A stretch of 12,477 bases of DNA from Goniomonas avonlea (taxonomy: Eukaryota; Cryptophyceae; Goniomonadida; Goniomonadaceae): positions 1-12,477 of the forward strand of contig QUTJ01031525.1 in assembly GCA_003573635.1 (NCBI GenBank). Direction: 5' to 3'. Below are positions 1 through 6,925 of this stretch, in pieces (the stretch's first letter is position 1; each line of letters starts with the position of its first letter). The notes under the pieces were generated by a model that was given only the letters and a program-made list of their open reading frames with translations, was not told where the DNA came from and ran no database searches. The position numbers and the translations under genes were made by a program.

Positions 1-152
1 TCAAATCCACTTTCACTGCTCGAGTAATTCGACTGGTGTGGTGGAGTTTTGTAACCTTCTCGCAGGCGGAGGACGCGGAACAGCTTCGTCATCAAGTCGA
101 GTCAATGCGAATCGAGGCCGAACAGAGCATCCTTGTGAGCAGCGATCTGTAA
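1..152 (+). CDS. Probable last exon of an unidentified gene (5' end outside window)
   Basis: One + strand frame is open from the left edge to a TAA at 150-152. The last 28 residues, from position 66, read A-E-D-A-E-Q-L-R-H-Q-V-E-S-M-R-I-E-A-E-Q and end S-S-D-L. This is a charged amphipathic stretch typical of a coiled-coil helix. The part before it is hydrophobic and Trp/Phe-rich. Either the whole 152 nt is exon, or a 42-nt intron (GTAATT at 24 to CGCAG ending at 65) is removed. Since 42 is divisible by 3 and that stretch has no in-frame stop, the frame is the same either way, and 42 nt is close to the other short introns here. No family is recognised. An open frame of about 50 codons can occur by chance, so support is modest. 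Confidence 0.35.
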   Translation, partial: KSTFTARVIRLVWWSFVTFSQAEDAEQLRHQVESMRIEAEQSILVSSDL

Positions 153-499
153 CCCGAATGAACTTGTTCGCGATCTTTGCTGGTCATCACGAGGTCAGAA
201 ATTTAGCATCTTGTCCGCGTCTCCGGATCACCAGTTTACTTAGTGCAACCTCGACATTGCTTTCTTGGAGCACTCTCTCCCGCAGAAGTGAACAATGGCA
301 CTCTGTTCCAACCGGGAGTCTGTGGGTGAACCGACACGTATTTATTGGCCGGCCCGAGGAATACAACGGACTCGAATCACGATCGAAGTTAACTTGCAAC
401 AGAACTAACAGTCTTAACGACGATAACGACGCGTCGAAAACGTAAAGTTATCACATCATGGCGGGTCGCACAGTTGGCTGAGCGACGTGTCACCAGCAG
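153..499. other. Convergent 3' intergenic region
   Basis: No convincing gene is seen between the left-edge exon and the end of the zinc-knuckle gene. The short open frames have no recognisable protein features. TTTATT at 341-346 is an AATAAA on the - strand, about 155 nt past the stop of the zinc-knuckle gene. It is a possible polyadenylation signal for that gene. Confidence 0.4.
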
Positions 500-1477
500 T
501 TATTTGACACGACGCACGGGGCAATTCTTGCTTAGGTGGTCCGTGCCATTACAGTAGGTGCATGGCTCTGGGCAGTCAACGCTTTTGTGTCCAGACTTAT
601 TGCAGTTGAAACACAACAGAGGGACGTGCGGAAGATGCTCTCCGGATTTGGGCAGTGTGGGACATTCCCCACTCCAGTGCCCAGCCTTGCGGCAGTAGCT
701 ACAAGGCTCTGGGCAGTCCCTGCTCTTGTGCCCTCGTAGAGAGCAGTTGAAACAGCAGTATGGCGACACCTTGGCGATTTCCAACGACGACAGTGGTGGC
801 TCACTCGCTGTCCGTCGATGCCCTCTGCTTCCACCCTGGGCGCCCTTCTTTGGCATGGGCGCAGAGACCATCGGGGGAGTCAAATCCTTGTGCGGCATCG
901 GTTTGGGCCCCTGTGGAACGTCGGGGTCCGCCAGAGGAAGCTCAATCTCTGGACTCCAGGATTCTGTTGCGGCCTCGGACACTGCAGAGCTGTAGCTCCC
1001 GCCAGGAACTGGTCGGATAATCAACTCAAAATTAGGAGGCAGGCTATGTGTACGACGGTGGCCCTTCTTGGAACTCTGGGACTTGTGCTCCTCGACTCGA
1101 CTGTCAGAACACACGACGGTAAATTCGACGTAGTGTGCTGGTTCAAAGGTGGGACAGCTGGCCGTTCGCCGATGACCAGGGGTCTTCGAGCGAGGAGCGC
1201 TGGCAGGCTCTTCAGACTGCACACTGTGACCGTTATCACGGGGGGCAAGTGCTTCTGCATTGCTGAGCTGTCCACCTTCCGGAATGGAGTTCACTGCAAG
1301 ATACCCATAAACATAGAGGCTCTCTGGGTTGACGGGCGGTGCTCGTGGAACGAGAGTTAGAGGCATTCGGGGAGGGTCCATAGGATCGAACCCTGCCAAA
1401 TCAAGAGCCTCACAATTGGCGCTGCATTCGGCGTCATGACCCGAGTACCGGGGTTGCTTACGAGCGGCCCTTGGCAT
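500..1477 (-). CDS. CCHC zinc-knuckle protein with three GHRRTxSxP motifs
   Basis: An intronless frame of 325 residues from ATG 1477; an in-frame TAG lies about 11 codons upstream. The C-terminus holds four perfect CX2CX4HX4C zinc knuckles at about residues 242-255, 259-272, 289-302 and 306-319. They form two tandem pairs of nearly the same sequence (CFNC...GHKS..DCPEPC.YC), so a two-knuckle module was duplicated. Such knuckles bind single-stranded RNA or DNA. The N-terminal 230 residues are Pro/Ser-rich and probably disordered. They carry GHRRTAS at 101-107, GHRRTHS at 139-145 and GHRRTAS at 219-225, each followed by x-P. These fit both the basophilic-kinase consensus RRxS and the mode-I 14-3-3 form R-S/T-x-S-x-P. 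An RNA-binding protein controlled by phosphorylation is inferred. There is no reverse transcriptase or protease nearby, so it is not an obvious retroelement Gag. Knuckle assignment is firm; cellular role is unknown. Confidence 0.85.
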   Translation of the reverse strand: MPRAARKQPRYSGHDAECSANCEALDLAGFDPMDPPRMPLTLVPRAPPVNPESLYVYGYLAVNSIPEGGQLSNAEALAPRDNGHSVQSEEPASAPRSKTPGHRRTASCPTFEPAHYVEFTVVCSDSRVEEHKSQSSKKGHRRTHSLPPNFELIIRPVPGGSYSSAVSEAATESWSPEIELPLADPDVPQGPKPMPHKDLTPPMVSAPMPKKGAQGGSRGHRRTASEPPLSSLEIAKVSPYCCFNCSLRGHKSRDCPEPCSYCRKAGHWSGECPTLPKSGEHLPHVPLLCFNCNKSGHKSVDCPEPCTYCNGTDHLSKNCPVRRVK

Positions 1478-2136
1478 GAAAAGCAAACGCAGGTTCGCCT
1501 GGTTCGGATACTCCGGAAAGCCCTAATTTCTCGGCCCGAATCTCGGGGCTTTCGGTGTAATCAAGCATGGATTTGTAAACCAATCCAGTTTAGTATTCTC
1601 TGGATCAAGCAGCTTTGTTTTTTTAAAATCTTTTTTCAGCAATGCCGAAGGGCTTGAGCAGCAGAGCGTCAGCGTCGCACACAGCTGCAATTGTGCTCGT
1701 TTTGTGCACCACCATGCGCGAAGTGGTCCCACGACAGTACTCGACCAGAAACCCCGAATTGCACCTCCCATGGACAACGCCCCACTGATTTTTTCCTTTG
1801 CTTCGGGTCTGATAACTCACTGATGGCAGTGATGCAGGCATTGCACCTGATACGAAAAGGTCTGCGCCAGTTGCGATTCCTGGCGATTCAGGTGATATCC
1901 TGTTGAATTTCAACTGACCACAGTGTCCATATCTGCACAGGCAGCATTTTCAGGATATGCTGCCGGTCACGTTGCCAGTCGAGGCAATCTTGAAAGAAGG
2001 AAAAACCGCAGGAGAAAAAAGTAAATCAATTTTGTTTCGCGACTGTGTATGTGTATTGTTTAATGGGGTTTTGGTTTGTTTTTTCTTGCCATGAAGTTCG
2101 GTAGAAAGTTGTTGGCTCGGAGCCCCATGCCTACAT
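1478..2136. other. Upstream region of the zinc-knuckle gene, no supported gene
   Basis: About 660 nt without a gene I can defend. A - strand frame from about 1952 to 1623 stays open for about 110 codons. It includes a Cys/His-rich start (C-C-L-C-R-Y-G-H-C-G), but has no ATG at its beginning, no family match and no clear splice link to the gene at 1477. A 48-codon + strand ORF (1642-1788) follows a T-rich stretch ending in CAG that resembles a 3' splice site; it too has no recognisable product. The region presumably holds the promoter and 5' UTR of the zinc-knuckle gene. Confidence 0.35.
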
Positions 2137-2515
2137 GTTCATGTGACATTAGATCCAGTCAAATACAGGTGCAGTCACTGTTCATGTGACAGACACTGTG
2201 AGATCCAGCCTAATACAGGTGCAGTCAGTGTTAATACACTGTCAGTCACTGTTCACGTGACAGTCACTGTCACTGTTAGATCCAGTCAAATAGCAGTCAC
2301 TGTTCACGTGACAGTCACAGCCACTGTTAGATCCAGTCAAATAGCAGTCACTGTTCACGTGACAGTCACAGTCACCGTTATATCCAGTCAAATACAGGTG
2401 CAGTCACTGTTCACGTGACAGTCAATGTTAGATCCAATCTTGTACGCACGGTCGTCACTGTTTACGTGACAGTCACCGTTAGACCCAGTCGAGTACACGT
2501 GGCGGTCACTGTTCG
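2137..2515. repeat. Minisatellite, about 51-bp unit, seven copies
   Basis: Units begin with AGATCCAG or close variants at 2151, 2201, 2278, 2329, 2380, 2430 and 2481. Spacing is 50-51 bp except for one 77-bp unit with an internal partial duplication. A partial copy precedes the first. The central units at 2278 and 2329 are almost identical and the outer ones diverge, as expected for an array that grows from its centre. Each unit carries CAGTCACTG, then TTCACGTGAC, then another CAGTCAC. The core CACGTG is a perfect E-box/G-box palindrome in four units and is mutated to CATGTG or TACGTG in others. The 51-bp period is divisible by three, which creates a spurious long open frame. Confidence 0.9.
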
Positions 2516-2543
2516 CGGCATCAAGTAAAATTCAGAGACGTTA

Positions 2544-2603
2544 CGCACTAGTGGCTTTCGCACTAGCATCGTTCGCACTAGCATCGTGCGCACTAGCGTC
2601 TTT
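2544..2603. repeat. 15-bp tandem repeat, four copies
   Basis: Four consecutive 15-bp units starting CGCACTAG: 2544-2558, 2559-2573, 2574-2588 and 2589-2603. The second and third differ only at their last base (CGCACTAGCATCGTT and CGCACTAGCATCGTG). The array lies just past the minisatellite, in the 3' flank of METTL16. Because the period is a multiple of three, the - strand reads as a repetitive Leu-Val-Arg peptide, which I do not regard as a gene. Confidence 0.85.
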
Positions 2604-2698
2604 CGCTGCCGGCTGTGGCCCGGAAGCGGGTCGTGTTTCTGCCTGAGACTGCCGACGCCACTTTCTGCGTGGGTGTTGTCAACGCAGCAAGCGTGACT

Positions 2699-2777
2699 GG
2701 AGAGGGGGGCGGGAGGGGGAGAGAGGAGAGAGGGGGCACACAGGGGAGATGACGGGGGGGGGCAGAGAGAGAAAGAG
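2699..2777. repeat. G-rich/GA-rich low-complexity tract downstream of METTL16
   Basis: Purine-only runs on the + strand, with G runs of six at 2704-2709, five at about 2715-2719 and 2733-2737, and nine at 2754-2762, separated by GA steps. It begins two bases past the METTL16 stop codon. On the - strand transcript it is therefore a C/CU-rich tract at the start of the 3' UTR. The + strand could fold as a G-quadruplex. Confidence 0.75.
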
Positions 2778-2778
2778 T

Positions 2779-4168
2779 CTACCACACTGTCAAAACACAC
2801 CGGTTAGTCCGCGCGACCTCGCCCCCCATGGCTTGCAAAACCTTGTGAGCATCGGCGGCGGCGTGCCGGACGCACTTGCCAACCCACCCCTCCACCACGG
2901 CCCCATCATCTGCGCCAGTCACGCGCACGATCAGGTCCAGCTCGCCCTCCACGGTCTCAGAGCCGCGACGTCGCACTTGGATCACGGTCGCTTCGCTGGG
3001 GTCTGTGGCGATGGGCGGTGGGTTGACGACCACAAGCTGTTGATGACTCAGATAGGTCCGGACACGATCAAGGGCATCGTTCTTGGGCACCCCTGGAACC
3101 GGTATCCGAGTCACGCAGTGCTGTTGCGGACGTGTGTCGTTGGGTGGTCGCGACGCCTGGCAGGGACGCACAGGTTCGAGTTCGTCGTCGTCCGATTCCC
3201 CGAGATCTGCGTTTAAACCAGGAGCGTCATGGGTAAAGGACCAGGCGAGCCCCCAACGAGCCGTGCGGCCCTGAAAAAACTGGGTGGTCACCACCGTCTG
3301 AACTCCACCAGTTCGCAACCGAGCGAGAAGGCGTCGAACGGTGGCGCGGCGTCCAAGCATTGCGGTGTACCTGGAGGAACTCTCAGAACATGAGAGACAA
3401 CATCCAATACCCTCACCATCGAAATCGATCACGCAGTAGGAGACTATCACTAACAATGCCACCAACAAACGCCTCCTCCCCGCCCTCCGTTATCAACTCT
3501 GTGACCACAGCTGGGCAGGCTGCGCTCGGAGATTCTGCTTTCCATCCACCCCTGGCCTCGTCTTCTGAACAAAAGAATGGCGGATTCGTCATACAAAAGT
3601 CAAAATTTGAATCTGAGGGTTGGAGAGCTTGTCGGAGCGGCCCAAGATCTGGGACAGGCTCGACGAGGCGGAGTTCAATTTGATCATTCAATTGATTGGC
3701 CGACACGTTGGCTCTGGCTGCAGCCAAGGCGGTGGGATCAATGTCCGTCCCAATAACATAGTTCCACCCGGAAGACTTGACACCGAGAAGAGGGTAAATA
3801 CAACTGGCACCAGTTCCGATGTCGATGCCGCGGTGGCCCTGTTCCGACCCAAGCAGATCCTGCAACCAAAGCACATAGTTTAAACGGTTCGGGACCGGTG
3901 GGACCAAACGCCCAGGTGGTATTTTCCAAGTGAGCCCAAAATCACGCAGCAGCAAGGCAGCAGTCACAGAAATGAGAGCGTCCGGATCGTGCCAATCGAT
4001 ATGACCTTTTCCCGAGGAATCCACACGAACATGGTTTCCAACCAAGGCAGGGCACTGATGCGCGAGCTCCACAAAGTCTGGGCGGTCTCGGTACGGATTT
4101 CTCTCATGCATTCGTGCGTTGAAGTCCTTGTGTCGAGTCCGCTTCCTTGGGCGAGAATTCTCCTGCAT
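2779..4168 (-). CDS. METTL16: METTL16-type U6 snRNA N6-adenosine methyltransferase
   Basis: Exons 4168-3417 and 3370-2779 give 447 residues. The 46-nt intron (3416-3371, GTGAGG...CCAG) splits a Trp codon and restores the family sequence R-F-R-W-Y-T-A-M-L-G. METTL16 transfers methyl from S-adenosylmethionine to an adenosine in the ACAGA box of U6 snRNA. Visible features: the family N-terminus M-H-E-R-N-P-Y-R-D at 20-28, the SAM-binding motif DIGTGASCIYPLLG at 116-129, TDID at 141-144, the catalytic NPPFF at 195-199 and QGRTARWGLAWSF at 284-296. After an acidic linker (about 305-320), residues 385-447 look like a compact alpha/beta domain. It could match the KA1-like C-terminal RNA-binding domain of METTL16, but this is inference. 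The protein is shorter than the 562-residue human one. About 19 extra basic residues precede the conserved start. It shares a 154-bp promoter region with the ELO gene. Confidence 0.93.
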
Positions 4169-4322
4169 GGCTGGACATTATCGCACCCTTACCGTGTAAC
4201 TGTAATGTGCGTCTGTAGCGAGCAACAAGGGGCGCCCAAGGATATCCCGATGAAACAAAAAAACCCACACGTTTCAAAGGGCGCAACAGACGGCAACAGT
4301 CTGAACACGCGCGAAACCGAAT
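4169..4322. promoter_or_regulatory. Divergent promoter region, METTL16 / ELO
   Basis: Only 154 bp separate the two ATG codons, which point away from each other. Both 5' UTRs and both core promoters must lie here or overlap the genes. No TATA box or other known element stands out. The part next to ELO is relatively A-rich and then contains GCGCG. Confidence 0.6.
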
Positions 4323-5155
4323 ATGAACAATTACGATTGGTTGCTGAAAGCGCCGGAGGGTCCGCTTCTGCACTATATCTCACCACGGCTCCATCCGTTC
4401 TGGGTGCCATGCGCTTCAGTTGCAGTTTACATTGTCGTCATTTTCCTGATGCGAGAGTGGATGAAATCTCGCAAGCCCATTAAGACGCCTTACCTTCTGG
4501 CTGCACACAATTTCTTCCTCACAGCCATTTCTCTGTATATGGCCGTTGGTGGAATTTACTCGGCCATCTGGGCTTACTACAACTTCGGCCTGTTCAAGCT
4601 TTACTGCGGTGTTTCCGATGACGTCGACGGGCCGCTCCTGCAGTGGGGTAACCTCTTCTACTTGTCCAAGTACTACGAACTCCTCGACACTGTGTTCCTG
4701 GTTATTCGCAAGCGCGATCTTACAGTGCTTCACCTGTTCCATCACATCATTGTTGTGTTCACCTGCTGGTTTGCCGTCCACGAGCATGTGAGTGTATATG
4801 ATGATGCCGACTCAAATTGTCACCAACTGATCCCTTTTGCCAGATGATCATGGGCTGGATTACATGTGTTAACAATGCCAGTGTCCACGTCTTCATGTAC
4901 TGGTACTTTGCCTGGAGGGCACTGGATTTCGAAATCTGGTGGCGCAAGGTGCTTACGAAGATGCAGATGGTGCAGTTCCTCGTGGACATTGGCACCTCGA
5001 TCCCATTTCTCTATTTCTACCTCACAGGCACTTACTGCCGTGGCTCCATTGCATCCTGGCTCAACGCTGTGCTGGTTGGTGCTTTCTTGTACATGCTGTT
5101 CAACAATTTCTTCCAGCACACGTACAAGAAGCCCGCGGGCGAGAAATCCGAGTGA
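4323..5155 (+). CDS. ELO-family very-long-chain fatty acid elongase (3-ketoacyl-CoA synthase)
   Basis: Exons 4323-4787 and 4844-5155 give 258 residues. The 56-nt intron 4788-4843 (GTGAGT...CCAG) is phase 0. ELO proteins condense malonyl-CoA with acyl-CoA in the ER membrane, the rate-limiting step of chain elongation. All family signatures are present in order: KxxExxDT as KYYELLDT (116-123), the catalytic histidine box HLFHH (137-141), NNASVHVFMY (165-174) and TKMQMVQF (193-200). Hydrophobic segments fit a multi-pass membrane protein (about 27-43, 57-75, 141-151, 202-215, 227-245). The C-terminus is basic with a Lys at -3, which may serve ER retention. The short spacer between RKR and the His box, with no preceding Gln, looks more like saturated/monounsaturated elongases than PUFA elongases, but substrate cannot be settled by eye. 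The length is usual for the family. Confidence 0.93.
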
Positions 5156-5738
5156 TCAAATTTAACCTGCTGGGGTCTCAAAACTGTAACTTTCCGAGTA
5201 TCACTATTTATATGATTTGGTGGACTCCAAGACTGCTCCTCAGCGAGAAAATTTGTCTGTAATAACAGCTTTCTGACCTTCGCTCGAATCAAAAACGCTG
5301 CAGATGTTCTCTGTTTAGGAGACATGAAGCACACTCACAAAACATTGATGCTGTGTTGATCGTCGGCTCGGGCTGGGAAATTGAAAATACGGCAATGTCT
5401 GCTGACGTTTTGGAGCTCTCGTTGCAATTGATTTTGGCGTGAACAGACTGCTTTCGGCTTCTCACCTTTTGTCTGGCTACCACAAAGATTACCGGCGACG
5501 AGTGTGTTACTGGGACTGAAGCGAGAGAGAGATATGGCACATATGGTCGACTACTGTAGTGCACTAATATATCCTATATTAGTTACTAGTCATGTATACA
5601 ATATCATGCATGAGCGGCGGCCAGTGGAACACACATACACAGGCCACAGGAACTGCGTAGCAGCGCCCACAGAGATTGAATATTCGGAGATCTGCCCGAA
5701 CTAGATGTATTCTGTTAATTAATTCATTCTCTGGGGCA
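5156..5738. other. 3' flank of ELO, no gene seen
   Basis: No coding signature and no clear AATAAA. The only structure noted is a near-palindrome at 5563-5583: arms ACTAATATA and TATATTAGT around a 3-nt spacer (TCC). It could form a short hairpin or be the end of a degraded element. Confidence 0.4.
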
Positions 5739-5781
5739 GAGAGAGAGAGGGGGGGGGGGGGGCCATTCAGAGAGAGAGAGA
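5739..5781. repeat. GA microsatellite with a 14-G run
   Basis: GA dinucleotides run into an uninterrupted G14 at 5749-5762, followed after a short gap by a second GA run. This is simple sequence and a possible assembly or replication trouble spot. Confidence 0.9.
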
Positions 5782-5831
5782 GTCGGTAACGAGCACGACG
5801 ATCACGATGCGCTACCATCTCCTCGCGCCCT

Positions 5832-5835
<4 letters not shown>

Positions 5836-5883
<48 letters not shown>
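5836..5883. repeat. (AG)24 microsatellite
   Basis: An uninterrupted AG repeat of 48 nt. The - strand translates as Leu-Ser repeats, which is not a gene. A 24-bp sequence shared with 7320-7343 follows almost immediately. Confidence 0.95.
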
Positions 5884-5887
<4 letters not shown>

Positions 5888-5888
5888 T

Positions 5889-5912
5889 TCAAGCATCCTG
5901 GAAACCGCGGAG
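5889..5912. repeat. Dispersed 24-bp repeat, copy 1
   Basis: Matches 7320-7343 at 22 of 24 positions, with a shared 17-nt block CATCCTGGAAACCGC plus flanking bases. Both copies follow a GA-rich tract, so GA tract and sequence may belong to one repeat family. Confidence 0.65.
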
Positions 5913-5928
5913 CGGCCAACAATCACCC

Positions 5929-5931
<3 letters not shown>

Positions 5932-5977
<46 letters not shown>
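5932..5977. repeat. (GA)23 microsatellite
   Basis: An uninterrupted GA repeat of 46 nt, about 50 bp from the (AG)24 tract and of similar length. The two may have arisen by duplication of one tract with its flank. Confidence 0.95.
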
Positions 5978-5980
<3 letters not shown>

Positions 5981-6308
5981 CAAACAGAACATATAACAAA
6001 ATTCAAATTATCTAGCAAGCGGCAGAAACAGAACAAAATTATATATTCTTTGCAGAAATTAATTAAAATTATTATTATGGGCGCAGAACAGAATACGTAT
6101 AGGTTATCCGAGCCAAGGCCGAGGTGTTATCTCGCCCATAATGCCCGACTCGGAGGGGAGACCCTGTTAACCCATGTGAAGCTCGGCCCTGAGTTGATTA
6201 CACGAAACTAGCTGAATCGGCGCCGATCCAGTTAACAAAATACTTCCCGCCAAAAAAGAATCCGGCCGTTTGTGGCCAGCTCGAAAGAAGCTTGCACTTT
6301 TTGCCTCC
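5978..6308. other. AT-rich intergenic region, no gene seen
   Basis: The first 100 nt are strongly A/T-rich. The rest contains a perfect 12-bp palindrome ATCGGCGCCGAT at 6216-6227. No RNA gene or coding signature is recognised. I looked for tRNA-like arms and found none. Confidence 0.4.
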
Positions 6309-6416
6309 GGTAGGACGATATCAAGTTCCGGTGGGACGATATCAAGTTCCGGCCGGACGATATCAAGTCCGGCCTAGGACGATATCAAACAATTTGGTAG
6401 GACGATATCAAGTTCC
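6309..6416. repeat. 21-bp tandem array with GATATC core, five copies
   Basis: Units run 6309-6329, 6330-6350, 6351-6370, 6371-6395 and 6396-6416. All share GGACGATATCAA; four of the five continue AGTTCC or AGTCC, and the fourth is diverged at its 3' half. The first, second and fifth are nearly identical. The centre GATATC is palindromic. The related words TACGATATCGTA and TACGATAT recur at 6872-6883 and 7006-7013, outside the array. Confidence 0.9.
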
Positions 6417-6925
6417 GACAGCCTGGCCCTGCCTGGGCGGGGAATTAATATATAATTCCGGCACTCTGAATAGGGGAACAGGGCTTTACAGCGAGTTGAA
6501 GCCTAGTGCCTATTTCCTGCGTACCAGCCGTAATCAAACCGGAACCAGCCTAATCAAACGATTATACCGCAGGTGACAGTTGATAGATATTTCTAATCAA
6601 TCCGTACCAGCCAACACATACCAGCCGCTGGTATCCTAGTCGAGCGTCGTACTAGTCCTCCATATGTCGTACTAGTACGACAATTTCGGTACGATGGGTC
6701 ATTTTTCAAATGGGCATAGATAGTGTTTCTTTTGGCGGATTGGCCGTCCAGGATTGAAAACCGAGCGAGACCACAAAGGGTCCGAATTCCTCAGGGGCCT
6801 GCCAAACTGGCAATCAGATCAGAAAATTCTGTCATCGGAAAATTATCCACTGAAAAAAAACGTCGTACTGGTACGATATCGTACTCGACTAGGAGGCACT
6901 AGTAGTTCGGACAGTACTAGCCGGG
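6417..6925. repeat. Palindrome-rich non-coding region, possibly degraded elements
   Basis: No gene is seen. GTCGTACTAGTACGAC at 6666-6681 is a perfect 16-bp palindrome. Its left half GTCGTACTAGT is also present directly at 6646-6656. GTACGATATCGTAC at 6871-6884 is a perfect 14-bp palindrome. TCCTAGTCGAG at 6634-6644 is inverted exactly at 6884-6894, so these palindromes lie in a 261-bp block bounded by an 11-bp inverted repeat. Upstream, ACCAGCC occurs four times between about 6520 and 6627. This looks like nested or decayed inverted-repeat elements. Confidence 0.5.

Noticed and set aside
818-1360. 180-codon + strand frame opposite the zinc-knuckle gene
   Set aside because: Antisense shadow: the - strand frame has perfect CCHC motifs, and this one has no recognisable content.
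500-1477. Retrotransposon Gag
   Set aside because: CCHC knuckles occur in Gag, but there is no capsid-like region, protease, reverse transcriptase, LTR or target-site duplication around the gene, and four knuckles in duplicated pairs fit cellular RNA-binding proteins better.
1623-1952. About 110 open codons on the - strand with a Cys/His-rich beginning
   Set aside because: No ATG at its start, no family recognised, overlapping rival frames, and no splice donor leading to the downstream gene. Transcript data could revive it as an upstream exon.
2143-2418. 91-codon open frame with Val-Thr repeats
   Set aside because: Direct product of the 51-bp minisatellite, whose period is a multiple of three. 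There are open frames on it without any protein signature.
2462-2800. 112-codon - strand frame with Leu-Val-Arg repeats
   Set aside because: Spans two tandem arrays and the G-rich tract and overlaps the METTL16 end; low-complexity artefact.
5579-6211. Long frames on both strands rich in Leu-Ser or Arg-Glu
   Set aside because: They are translations of GA microsatellites, with no conserved sequence around them.
6216-6227. 12-bp palindrome ATCGGCGCCGAT
   Set aside because: Perfect but isolated, with no partner or repeat; a single such palindrome is not strong evidence of function.
6100-6240. tRNA or other structured RNA gene
   Set aside because: The GC-rich stretch has short palindromes but no cloverleaf arms or conserved box A/B words.
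6309-6416. CRISPR-like array
   Set aside because: Units are directly adjacent, with no unique spacers, no cas genes, and a eukaryotic setting.
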